Below are positions 1-7,682 of a stretch of DNA of 20,852 nt, in pieces. The DNA is from Azotobacter paspali. GTDB lineage: Bacteria; Pseudomonadota; Gammaproteobacteria; Pseudomonadales; Pseudomonadaceae. Each line of letters starts with the position of its first letter. Position 1 is the stretch's first letter. Below the pieces are notes generated by a model that worked only from the letters and a program-made list of their open reading frames with translations, did not search any database and was not told the DNA's origin. The stretch is from NCBI RefSeq assembly GCF_042434745.1, contig NZ_JBHLSS010000157.1, one strand, 5' to 3'. The position numbers and the translations under genes were made by a program.

Positions 1-322
1 AGGAGATGTTCACCAGCAGAGGAAACGTCATCCCCCACCGGGGGAACACCACCCCGAGGCGGGGGAGTGAAGGCGATCACCAGCGCCAGCATGGCGTCAT
101 CCTGGATGGCTTGGAGCTGGTCAAAAAGCAGCCGAAAAGAGGCCAGCAGCCGGCATCTTGTATGCCTATGTGTATGCCTGAAATTTTTTGAACACTGAAA
201 GCCGCAAAAACACTGGGATTCATACCTCTGTTCAAACGTCGGTGTAGTGCGGGTTTTCTTGTTTCTAAATGTCCCCGAATGCTCCGCTATAGCATTGTTC
301 GCCGTGTATCCCCGTGCGTACC
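1..322. other. island edge, no confident gene
   Basis: I see no gene I can name here. Two GC-rich inverted repeats lie close together at about 33-45 (five C, then five G) and 52-65. The minus strand of about 1-165 is open and has coding-like composition, but it has no clear start and its end is outside the window, so it may be the end of a neighbouring island gene. The remaining roughly 150 bases before the integrase relic are comparatively AT-rich and contain short repeats of tgtatgcct (about 159-179). No tRNA 3' end or attachment repeat was found, although P4-type integrases normally lie beside one. Confidence 0.4.
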
Positions 323-1552
323 ATGCCGGAAAACATGAAACTGAGGGATACACGCAGCGAGATCGAACGCCGCCCGATGGCCGATACCATGCTCGCCACC
401 CTGGAGCCAGAGGACAAGGAGTACCGGGAACTGGACGGCAACGGCCTGTATCTGCGCGTTCGCCCGGACGGCTCGAAGTCCTGGCAGCTCCGCTACAAGA
501 AGCCGGACGGCAAATGGTCCTGGCTTGGCCTTGACGGGTACGGCACCGGCCCGCACCAATTGACCGGCGCACAGGCCCGTTAGAAGGCGGCAGAGCTGCA
601 AGCGGATGCCGCCGAGGGCAAGAACCCGCTTGCCACGAAACGCGCCAGAAAGGCGGCAGAGATCGAAGCAGCCAATAACATCTTCGAGCACCTGGCCCGC
701 AAGTGGTATGCCACCAAGTGCAAGACCTGGACGGAAGGCACAGCGCTGCGAACCATCGGCGCCCTGGAACTTCATATGTTCCCCGTGTTCGGCAAGCGCC
801 CCTATATCTCGATCCTGCCCATGGAGTGAAGGCATCATCGAGCAAACCAGCCGGGTTCGCGGCATGTGCCGGGAAATCTACGACCTGGCCCGCGTCACCG
901 GCCGCACTCAATACAACCCGTTGGAAGGACTTCACAAGTTCCTGCTGACCAAACCATCCGAGAACCACGCCCACGTCGCCCTCGATGAGCTGCCGGCGCT
1001 GTTGCGTGCGATCCGCGTACTGCACCAGTGACGTTCGCATCGGCCTGCAACTGCTGACTATTTTGGCCTGCCGTCCATTCAAGATCAGGGAGGCCCGTTG
1101 GTCCGAGCTCGACCTCGATGCCGGCTTGTGGACGATCCCCGCCGAGCGCATGAAGCGCTGCCACGAACATCTGGTGCCCCTGCCTTCTCAGGCCGTGGAG
1201 CTGCTGCGCGGTCTGCACAACGTGACCGGCTCTTATTCCGCTGCTATTCGCTGGTCGCAGCGACACCACCAAGCCCCGGAGCAATACCGTATTCCTGATG
1301 GCCCTGCGCCGCCTGGGGTACGAAGGACGCCAGACCGGCCATGGCTTCCGGCATATCGCCTCGATGATCCTCAACGAGCACGGTTTCGACGAAAACCACA
1401 TCGAGTCCCAGCTCTCGCACGTCAAGGAAGGAATGCGGAGCGTCCACGACAAGAGCACCTATCTGGAGCAGCGCAAAACCATGATGCAGTGGTATGCCGA
1501 CCATCTGGACACGCTCGCCGCCGGCAACGTGGTGGAGTTCAAGCGAGCGTAA
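323..1552 (+). pseudogene. P4-type tyrosine recombinase (integrase), degraded
   Basis: This is a relic of a site-specific recombinase that would have integrated and excised a genomic island. The N-terminal DUF4102-like arm-binding domain is clear in the first frame (LDGNGLYLRVRPDGSKSW, about 434-487). The frame is then hit by a TAG at 581-583, continues as recognisable core-binding sequence to a TGA near 828, shifts to the third frame until about 1031, shifts to the first frame for the catalytic-domain start (about 1032-1250), and ends in the second frame (about 1259-1552) with the RRLGYEG and GHGFRHIASMILNEHG motifs and a MMQWYADHLD end. At the place where P4-type integrases carry the nucleophilic Tyr (the AYNRA motif), this copy has His (codon 1445-1447). 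The total span matches a full integrase of about 400 residues, so the gene decayed in place. The start is uncertain: GTG 314, ATG 323 and ATG 335 are all possible. Confidence 0.9.
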
Positions 1553-1653
1553 CGGTTTACCGGCTGGCCTAGGGTCGCTCCCGAAAAGCGGACCTTCTAC
1601 CCGCCTAGCTGGCTGACCTATTCGGAGTGGGAAGTGCCTGGGACGGCGCAGCG

Positions 1654-1905
1654 ATGGATTATGAGGACGATCTGCCGAACCTCGACCACTGGAAGCCGAT
1701 TATAGAGTTCACAGTGGAACAAGCGGCCTTACTGCTAACCGGGATAGACCCGTTCGACGTGGAAATCCTGGCGGAGGTCAAGAGGCGACGATTTCCGCAC
1801 TAGAAAAAGGCACTGGCGCATTCCCTGGCCATCGTTTCAGCCATCCGGCAAGGGATAATCTCTCCTATCGTGTGCAGCGCTTACATATTCGAGGAAGGCC
1901 AGTAG
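1654..1905 (+). pseudogene. island-type hypothetical protein, degraded
   Basis: An ATG at 1654 opens a frame reading MDYEDDLPNLDHWKPIIEF followed by TVEQAALLLTGIDPFDVE. It stops at TAG 1801-1803, then continues in the same frame as KKALAHSLAIVSAIRQGIIS and stops again at TAG 1903-1905. The EQAALLLxGIDP motif followed by a short helix ending SAIRxGxISP resembles hypothetical proteins I recall being encoded next to integrases in Pseudomonas genomic islands; their function is unknown to me. The similarity on both sides of the first stop argues for a nonsense mutation in a once longer gene. Intact homologues, as I remember them, run beyond 150 residues, so the 3' part is also lost or has been replaced by the small-RNA locus downstream. 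Confidence 0.6.
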
Positions 1906-1986
1906 TTCGGTTGGACTCAGGCAGCAATGAAGCCGTCGCCCGCCGCGTATCCCTTCCGGCCAGAATCGATCATCCATGGAGGCGCA

Positions 1987-2004
1987 TGTAAGCCAGGACC
2001 TACA
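1987..2004 (+). promoter_or_regulatory. GacA-type upstream activating sequence
   Basis: The sequence is TGTAAG, six bases (CCAGGA), then CCTACA. This matches the consensus palindrome TGTAAG-N6-CTTACA at 11 of 12 positions; in pseudomonads that element binds the response regulator GacA upstream of rsmX, rsmY and rsmZ. Its centre lies about 65 bases before the predicted start of the small RNA at 2061, which is the usual placement. It overlaps the decayed ORF upstream, so it is not conserved for coding reasons. Confidence 0.85.
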
Positions 2005-2025
2005 AAAGATCGAGAGCTTTGCCAA

Positions 2026-2054
2026 TTTGCTCGAAGCAGGCACCCGAGTAAATT
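2026..2054 (+). promoter_or_regulatory. predicted promoter of the Rsm-type RNA
   Basis: A -10-like TAAATT at 2049-2054 is preceded, with 17 bases between, by a weak -35 region (TTTGCT, 2026-2031). A poor -35 fits a promoter that depends on an activator bound at the upstream palindrome. Transcription would begin near 2061. The hexamers are inferred by eye, and the start could move by a few bases. Confidence 0.5.
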
Positions 2055-2060
2055 AACTCC

Positions 2061-2204
2061 CATACCGACATCGAAGGATCGATGAAGGCTGCTAGGGACC
2101 GAAGCCAAGGGAAGCGTCGCAAGGAATGCGGCATCATCAGGACGATGACCCCCAGGGATGAAGTGAGACGACAGAAGCGGCGAGGCTAACCCCTCGCCGT
2201 TTTT
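2061..2204 (+). ncRNA. Rsm-family regulatory RNA (RsmA/CsrA antagonist)
   Basis: The transcript would titrate RsmA/CsrA and so relieve translational repression, as the output of the GacS/GacA system. The sequence shows six GGA motifs in about 85 bases (2076, 2096, 2110, 2123, 2140, 2156). Three are presented in loops: CATCGA-AGGA-TCGATG with a perfect 6-bp stem (2069-2084), CGCA-AGGAA-TGCG (2118-2130) and TCATC-AGGAC-GATGA (2134-2148). A fourth sits in a GGCT/AGCC stem (2087-2106), and the other two are in single-stranded linkers as AAGGGA and CAGGGATG. The RNA ends in a strong intrinsic terminator. The length of about 140 nt is near the 115-130 nt usual for RsmX/Y/Z. Which member it is cannot be decided from the window; Azotobacter is known for carrying several rsm copies. 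No ORF of note overlaps it on the same strand. Confidence 0.85.
2178..2204 (+). terminator. intrinsic terminator of the Rsm-type RNA
   Basis: An 8-bp perfect GC-rich stem, CGGCGAGG (2178-2185) with CCTCGCCG (2192-2199), encloses a 6-base loop and is followed directly by five T residues (2200-2204). Confidence 0.9.
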
Positions 2205-2448
2205 GTTCGTCCACGTCCTGAAAGGCTGACACTCCGACTTTTGCCCCCCCATGAAAGATCCGCATCAAGCCTCTTGAAAGCAGCGCGTACGACTGCCTTA
2301 AAAGGGTCGGCGACCGGGCGGCCCTCATGGCTATCGCTGGGCTCGTCGCCCTCGACTCCGTAACCGGGGGCCGTGGACAATTCCTTGACATCCTTCGTGG
2401 TAGGGTCGACTAGACCATACGAAGCGGTGCTACCAAGGAGCCGAATTG

Positions 2449-2766
2449 ATGACCGGAACACGCGAGCAACAGGCCATCGAATATTTCAACGTCGTGCAGC
2501 GGCTGGCCGGCAACCGGCCGTTCATCCAGCACCTGGTATCCACGTTGCCGAATGACCGCCCGGTTCCGCGGCAATTGGCGGAAATGCCGCTCGCGGCGAT
2601 GTTGCGGCTGTATTGCGATTGGGTAGAACGCTCCTACGGCGAGGGCGGCAAGGGCGTCGAAGCAGCGGACATGCGCTCGGAACCGGGCGCATCCGCCAAG
2701 AGGTTCACGCCTTCCCGGCTGCTGGCAGCTCTACGGCATGGAAACTTTTCGACATTGTGGCCGTGA
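2449..2766 (+). CDS. hypothetical island protein, 105 aa
   Basis: I do not recognise this protein. The ATG at 2449 has a good ribosome-binding site, AAGGAG, 8 bases upstream (2435-2440). The product is about 105 residues. The first 65 look like a compact soluble helical domain (IEYFNVVQRLAGNRPFIQHL, then PLAAMLRLYCDWVERSYG). The last 40 are less regular and end RHGNFSTLWP, so the 3' end may be frameshifted or truncated like its neighbours. It lies between the Rsm-type RNA and the R-module relic, in a region where every other protein gene is broken. About 180 bases follow before the next recognisable feature, and I see nothing I can name in them. Confidence 0.4.
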   Translation: MTGTREQQAIEYFNVVQRLAGNRPFIQHLVSTLPNDRPVPRQLAEMPLAAMLRLYCDWVERSYGEGGKGVEAADMRSEPGASAKRFTPSRLLAALRHGNFSTLWP

Positions 2767-2948
2767 CCGCCGGTTCGCCGCGAAGCTGACATGCCCTCAC
2801 GTGTCGCCGGTTTCGCGATGCTCCAGCGCCTCCCATCCCGAGCCGGTGGAGCGCAGGCGATCGCCGAGGCATTCGGCTTCGCATTCAAACAAGGGGCATC
2901 ATTCACCGTCGACGACGCCCCTGCGCTTTCTCAAGCGGCCTGCTCGCC

Positions 2949-3673
2949 TTACGAGATGCCGATGACTTGGAGCTGATCGGCCACCGCCGCGAATAAGGAA
3001 AGCGTCGGCGGAAAGCCCGTCGTCATAGTCGCCCTCCAGGGCGAGCCCGAAACGCCTGCCTTCGGCATCCGCCTCGAAGCTCTTGAGGTAGCTGCGGTCG
3101 CCGCTCGCCTGCACGGCCAGGGTGCCGTCGTGGTTGTCGCCCAGGCTGCTGAAGCCTAGCGTCGACAGGTCGATGCGATCCTCATCGGCATCGAAGTCGG
3201 CGATCCGGTCGCTGGCGATTTCGCTGTCAATGCGGTAGCTGTCTGCCCGGCACGAAAAGCAGAACAGATCGGCACCCGCTCCGCCGATCAAGGTGTCGTT
3301 GGCCGCGCTGCCTTCGAGGGTCTCGGCAGCGAAGAGCGGATTACCACCGTCGAGCAGATCGGCGAGATCGCCCTTCAGCGATATCTCGAAGTGCCATCCT
3401 TCGGCATCCGCCCCGAAGTTTTTAAGATAGATCAAGGTTGTAGCTGGAGCCCGTGAGCAGGATCTTGCCGTCGGCCTGCATAACCAGGCCCTGGCCCTCG
3501 TCGTAGCTGCTCGCGATATCGAATACGGCCCTGCCGGCATTGCCGAAGCCGGTGTCGAGCGTGCCGTCGGCGTTCAGGCGGACCACGCCGAAGTTCGATG
3601 AGCCCTGACCGCCGATCAGAATCCGGCCACCGGATTGCAGGGCCAGGTCATAGCCGTAATCGTGCCCTCGACT
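2949..3673 (-). pseudogene. delta-60-repeat / R-module protein fragment
   Basis: This is a broken, 5'-truncated remnant of a large secreted repeat protein. Reading on the minus strand, 3673 to about 3430 encodes delta-60-type repeats (FGVVRLNADGTLDTGFGNAG, then GLVMQADGKILLTGSSYN). The frame then ends, and a shifted frame (about 3440-2997) encodes the tail of one R-module (YLKNFGADAEGWHF) and nearly all of a second: NDTLIGGAGADLFCFS, DRIADFDADEDRIDLS, RSYLKSFEADAEGRRF. A third frame gives the natural C-terminus FAAVADQLQVIGIS and a TAA at 2949-2951. R-modules of this type are the calcium-binding secretion and folding units of Azotobacter AlgE mannuronan C-5 epimerases, exported by a type I system. 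No catalytic A-module is present. An in-frame stop at 3674-3676 closes the 5' side. Only one clear RTX nonapeptide remains. Confidence 0.85.
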
Positions 3674-3981
3674 CTACATGTTTATAAGCAGCCTGCCCGT
3701 ACTCGATGTCAATGCGTTCATACAACTATCCCTCTGATTTTTTGATCTTGTCGTTGGCGAGCGCCCAGGGCATCCGGCGTCTCCCGAAGGGATGGGGGAT
3801 GCACCGGCCGGGCATCGCTGGCTCGGCCATGACGGCGCTCCCAAGCGCGGCCTGCCGGAGTCAGGTAACGCCGGAGGATATTGGTTTTGTCGTTACGGGG
3901 TTTTGTCGGAGGCTCCCGGCGGCAACGAGCGTAGACGAAGAAGCGCCCCGCTCCACCGGCAGCGGCGGCCGCGCGGAAGGA
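3674..3981. other. intergenic, no gene seen
   Basis: About 300 bases separate the R-module relic from the end of the MFS gene. Open frames here are short or are read-throughs and shadows of the flanking sequence. I see no convincing terminator, repeat or RNA. It may hold the junction between the accessory region and the operon to its right. Confidence 0.4.
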
Positions 3982-5589
3982 TCATTTCCTGCCGGGACGC
4001 TCCGGGGCCAGCCGGCCTTTCAGGTAATGCCGGATGCGGATGTCGATATCCGGGGTCTGGAAGTGCCGAGCAGCCGCCTCGATTTTCAATTCGCCACGGG
4101 TCACCCGCTGATGATGGCGCAGGTGTTCCAGCCAGGATTCGTCGATGAAGAACTCCAGCCACTGGCGCGGATTCTCGCTGTCCTGCACCAGGCACCAGGA
4201 AATCGCCCCGTTGCGCCGGCGCATGCCACGCACCTCCTCCATCGCCTGCTGGAAGGCCACAGCCTTCTGCGGGTCGATGTCGTACTCCAGGGTGACGACC
4301 ACAGGTCTCCGCTCCCGGTCTAGGCCCTCGGCGAGGATCGGCGCCGGCCAGTGCAACGAGGGCGCCAGATCCTCCGCCTCGGTGACCGGCAGGTGGAAGC
4401 GTAGGGCGGCGAGCAGCCCCAGCGCCAGCAGCGCGGCGGCGCACAACAGGGCGAAGGGGATCGACGCGCGGCTGGCGACCAACCCCCACAGGGTGCCGCC
4501 GGCGGCCATGCTGCCGAAGAACACCAGAATGTAGACGGCCAGCGCGCGCGCCCGCACCCAGCTCGGCACCGCGGTCTGCGCCGCCACCTGCAGGCTGGAC
4601 AGCACGGCGATCCAGGCCGCGCCACTGAGCAGCATCACCGGAACCAGCAGGTAGAGATCGCGCAGCAGCGCCAGGGCGATCAGCACCAGCGCATAGAGCA
4701 GGCTGGCCAGCAGCACCAGGCAGTCGCTGCCCAGCTGCTCGCGCAGGCGCGGCAGGAAGGCGGCGCCGAGCACCGCGCCGATGCCGACGCAGCCGAGCAA
4801 CAGGCCGAAATCGGTGGCGCTGCCCTGCAGTTCGCCGCGCACGATCAGTGGCAACAGCGACATGCCGGCGCTGGCGCCGAGGAAGAACGCCAACGCGCGC
4901 GCCAGCACCGCCTGCAGCGGCCGCGAACTGCGGCTGTAGCGCCAGCCGGCACGCAGCGCACCGAACAGCCGTTCGGCCGGCAGCACCGCGGGCTCCGTCT
5001 CGCGTCTCCAGGCCAGCAGCACGGCGATCACTGCGAAGAACGAGACCGCGTTGACGGCGAAGGTCAGCCAGGGGCCGACCAGGCTGACCAGCACCCCGGC
5101 GATGGCCGGGCCGACCGCCCGCGCCAGGTTGACGCCAACGCTGGACAGCGTCACCGCCGCCGGCAGCTCATCTTTGCCCACCAGCTCCGGCGTGGTCGCG
5201 CTCCAGGCCGGCATCATCAGCGCCGTGCCGCCGCCCATGCACAGGGTCAGCGTCAGCAACAGCCAGACGCTGGTCAGTCCAAGCAGGGTGAGCGCCGCCA
5301 GCAACGTGGCCACCACCGCCATCCACAGTTGCACGCCGAGCAGGTAGCGGCGCTTGTCGACGATGTCCGCCAAGGCGCCAGCCGGCAGGGCCAGGAAGAA
5401 CATCGGCAGGGAGCCGGCCACCTGTACCAGCGCCACGTTCAAAGGGCTGGCCGACAACGAGGTCATCAGCCAGCCGGCGCCGACCTCGTGCATCCAGGTG
5501 CCGATGTTCGAGGCGATGCTGGCCAGCCACAGCCAACGGAAGGTCGTCTGGCGCAGCGGGCTCCAGGGCGAGGAGGCGGATACGCTCAT
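3982..5589 (-). CDS. MFS exporter with C-terminal ABM-like domain
   Basis: A 535-residue major facilitator protein of the MFS_3 (DUF894, EntS-like) type, expected in the inner membrane as a proton-driven exporter. The first 420 or so residues hold the transmembrane helices, with the early motif ASNIGTWMHEVGAGWLMTSL and the helix 2-3 loop GALADIVDKRRYLLG. The last 110 residues are soluble: VTLEYDIDPQKAVAFQQAME, RRRNGAISWCLVQDSENP, WLEHLRHHQRVT. This looks like a dimeric alpha-beta barrel (ABM-like) domain, which I recall as common in this MFS subgroup. AAAGGA lies about 9 bases before the ATG. It is the last gene of the minus-strand cluster, 108 bases after the amidohydrolase, and a hairpin sits in that gap. 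The substrate is unknown; a product or toxic substrate of the neighbouring hydrolases is the natural guess. Confidence 0.85.
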   Translation of the reverse strand: MSVSASSPWSPLRQTTFRWLWLASIASNIGTWMHEVGAGWLMTSLSASPLNVALVQVAGSLPMFFLALPAGALADIVDKRRYLLGVQLWMAVVATLLAALTLLGLTSVWLLLTLTLCMGGGTALMMPAWSATTPELVGKDELPAAVTLSSVGVNLARAVGPAIAGVLVSLVGPWLTFAVNAVSFFAVIAVLLAWRRETEPAVLPAERLFGALRAGWRYSRSSRPLQAVLARALAFFLGASAGMSLLPLIVRGELQGSATDFGLLLGCVGIGAVLGAAFLPRLREQLGSDCLVLLASLLYALVLIALALLRDLYLLVPVMLLSGAAWIAVLSSLQVAAQTAVPSWVRARALAVYILVFFGSMAAGGTLWGLVASRASIPFALLCAAALLALGLLAALRFHLPVTEAEDLAPSLHWPAPILAEGLDRERRPVVVTLEYDIDPQKAVAFQQAMEEVRGMRRRNGAISWCLVQDSENPRQWLEFFIDESWLEHLRHHQRVTRGELKIEAAARHFQTPDIDIRIRHYLKGRLAPERPGRK

Positions 5590-5667
5590 GGTCGGGCGTC
5601 CTTTGCGGGGAGTCCTGGAGTCAGGTATAGACGGTCGCGTGCAGGCGCACGCGCCATGGCAGAGGAA

Positions 5668-5691
5668 GCGAGCCGGAGGTTTCCGGCTCGC
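5668..5691 (-). terminator. hairpin after the amidohydrolase gene
   Basis: A perfect 10-bp stem (GCGAGCCGGA with TCCGGCTCGC) and a 4-base loop start 7 bases after the amidohydrolase stop codon. It lacks a long T run, so it may attenuate readthrough into the MFS gene or protect the upstream mRNA end rather than terminate fully. A second short hairpin follows at 5637-5652. Confidence 0.5.
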
Positions 5692-5697
5692 TGGCGC

Positions 5698-7668
5698 TCA
5701 GAAGGCGAAACAGGAGCAGCCCAGTGCGCCCCAGAAACCCTGGTGGTCGCTGACCGGTACGTCGGAGAGGCGCGCCCGTTCGTGGTTGTGGGCGTGCACG
5801 GCGCAGGCGCCGGCGCACTGGTGCACCTGGGCGGCCAGCGGCGCGGCGGGTTTCCAGTGGCCGGGCACGCGGCTCACCGGCGACCAGTCCGGCAGCACCG
5901 GCAGGGTCGGCGGGTCGAGTTCGTCGAATTCGGCGGCGGCGTAGACCACCTTGCCGCCGACCACCGTCAGCACCGACTCGAGCCACTTGATCTGTTCTTC
6001 CTCGACGCTGAAATAGTCCGCCGACAAGGCTGCCAAGTCGGCGAACTGCCCCACCTTGATTTGCCCTTTCCTGCCCTGTTCGCTGGAGAACCAGGCGCTG
6101 CCGCGGGTGAACAACTCCAGCGCGGTTTCCCTGGACAGGCCCTGCGGGTAGAGCTGCGCGCCGCCGACGGTCTTGCCGCTGGCCAGCCAGTACAGCGCGG
6201 TCCAGGGGTTGTAGCTGGCCACCCGGGTGGCATCGGTGCCGGCACCCACCGGCACGCCCTCGGAAAGCATGCGCTGGATCGGCGGGGTCTGCTCGGCGGC
6301 CCGCTTGCCGTAACGGTCAACGAAGTATTCGCCCTGGAAGGCCATGCGATGCTGGATGGCGATGCCGCCGCCCAGGGCCCTGACCCGCTCGATGTTACGC
6401 GGGCTGATGGTCTCGGCATGGTCGAAAAACCAGGGCAGGCCGGCGAAGGGAATGTCGCGGTCGACCTTCTCGAATACGTCGAGCATGCGCGAGATGGACT
6501 CGTCGTAGGTGGCGTGCAGGCGGAATGGCCAGCGCTGCTCGACCAAATGGCGGACCACCGGCTCCAGCTCCTGCTCCATGCTCGCCGGCAGGTCCGGGCG
6601 CGGCTCGAGGAAGTCCTCGAAGTCGGCGGCGGAGAACACCAGCATTTCGCCGGCACCGTTGTGGCGGAAGAAGTCGTTGCCCGCGCCGGGCTTGACCATC
6701 TTGCTCCAGTTCTGGAAATCGGCTAGTTCTTCCTTGGGCTTCTGGGTGAACAGGTTGTAGGCGATGCGCACGCTGAGCTGGTCGTCCTCAGCCAGCTTGC
6801 GGATCACCTCGTAATCCTCCGGGTAGTTCTGGAAGCCGCCGCCGGCGTCGATGGCGCTGGTCAGGCCCAGACGGTTGAGTTCGCGCATGAACTGGCGGGT
6901 CGAGTTGATCTGGTATTCCAGCGGCAGCTTCGGCCCCTTGGCCAGGGTGGCGTAGAGGATCATCGCGTTGGGACGGGCGATCAGCATGCCGGTGGGGTTG
7001 CCGCTGGCGTCGCGCTGGATCTCGCCGCCGGGCGGGTTGGGGGTGTCGCGGGTGTAGCCCACCACCTCGAGCGCGGCGCGGTTGAGCAGCGCGCGGTCGT
7101 AGAGATGCAGGACGAACACCGGGGTATCCGGCGCCGCCCGGTTCAATTCGTTAAGGGTCGGCATGCGTTTCTCGGCGAACTGGAATTCGGTCCAGCCGCC
7201 GACCACCCGTACCCACTGCGGTGCTGGCGTGCGCTCGGCCTGCTCCTTGAGCATGCGCAGGGCATCGGCCAGCGAAGGCACGCCTTCCCAGCGCAACTCC
7301 AGGTTGTAGTTGAGTCCGCCACGAATCAGATGCAGGTGCGAGTCGTTGAGGCCGGGGATCACGGTGCGGCGTTGCAGGTCGATCACCCGTGTGGCGGTGC
7401 CGCGCAGGGCCATGGCCTCGGTGTCGCTGCCGACGGCGAGAAACCGGCCATCCTTGATGGCCACGGCCGTGGCGCTGGAATTGTCGCGGTCGACGGTATG
7501 GATGCGGCCATTGAAGAGGATCAGATCGGCGGTCATGGAACCCCCTGAAGTGGTGTCTTGGGTGGAGCTGGCGAAGGGCAACGCGGACCAGAGCACGCCT
7601 GCCGCGCCCAGGAGCGAACCGGCGGCGAGAAACTGGCGGCGGCTGTGACGGGGTGGATCGTCGTGCAT
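5698..7668 (-). CDS. Tat-exported YtcJ-like amidohydrolase
   Basis: A 656-residue metal-dependent hydrolase of the Amidohydro_3/YtcJ family, predicted to act outside the cytoplasm on an unidentified amide or cyclic substrate. The N-terminus carries a twin-arginine signal (SRRQFL, residues 9-14, then a hydrophobic stretch to about 34). The TIM-barrel amidohydrolase fold starts around residue 47 (ADLILFNGRIHTVD). The metal-binding HxH is DSHLHL (His111, His113). Later conserved segments are FRLHATYDESI, WFFDHAETI and PVGAGTDATRVASYNPW. The C-terminus continues about 60 residues past the usual composite-domain strand and is rich in Cys and His (HQCAGACAVHAHNHE, then FWGALGCSCFAF). The start is supported by GGGAGGAAT 6 bases upstream. 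Only 14 bases separate it from the preceding ABM gene, so the two are almost certainly cotranscribed. Confidence 0.88.
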   Translation of the reverse strand: MHDDPPRHSRRQFLAAGSLLGAAGVLWSALPFASSTQDTTSGGSMTADLILFNGRIHTVDRDNSSATAVAIKDGRFLAVGSDTEAMALRGTATRVIDLQRRTVIPGLNDSHLHLIRGGLNYNLELRWEGVPSLADALRMLKEQAERTPAPQWVRVVGGWTEFQFAEKRMPTLNELNRAAPDTPVFVLHLYDRALLNRAALEVVGYTRDTPNPPGGEIQRDASGNPTGMLIARPNAMILYATLAKGPKLPLEYQINSTRQFMRELNRLGLTSAIDAGGGFQNYPEDYEVIRKLAEDDQLSVRIAYNLFTQKPKEELADFQNWSKMVKPGAGNDFFRHNGAGEMLVFSAADFEDFLEPRPDLPASMEQELEPVVRHLVEQRWPFRLHATYDESISRMLDVFEKVDRDIPFAGLPWFFDHAETISPRNIERVRALGGGIAIQHRMAFQGEYFVDRYGKRAAEQTPPIQRMLSEGVPVGAGTDATRVASYNPWTALYWLASGKTVGGAQLYPQGLSRETALELFTRGSAWFSSEQGRKGQIKVGQFADLAALSADYFSVEEEQIKWLESVLTVVGGKVVYAAAEFDELDPPTLPVLPDWSPVSRVPGHWKPAAPLAAQVHQCAGACAVHAHNHERARLSDVPVSDHQGFWGALGCSCFAF

Positions 7669-7682
7669 AGATTCCTCCCAAG

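Noticed and set aside
33..65. Two close GC-rich inverted repeats as part of a CRISPR or repeat array
   Set aside because: The units differ in sequence and occur only once each; no spacer-repeat periodicity is present anywhere in the window.
2186..2461. Minus-strand open frame beginning at a GTG and overlapping the Rsm-type terminator and the start of the 2449 ORF
   Set aside because: Composition in the middle looks coding-like and it may be a relic, but it has no recognised motif, no good ribosome-binding site, and its end runs through the RNA terminator. Not enough to call.
5329..6726. Long plus-strand open frame of 465 codons
   Set aside because: It lies antisense to the MFS and amidohydrolase genes, which have clear domains; it is Gly/Ala/Arg/His-rich shadow sequence from GC-rich DNA.
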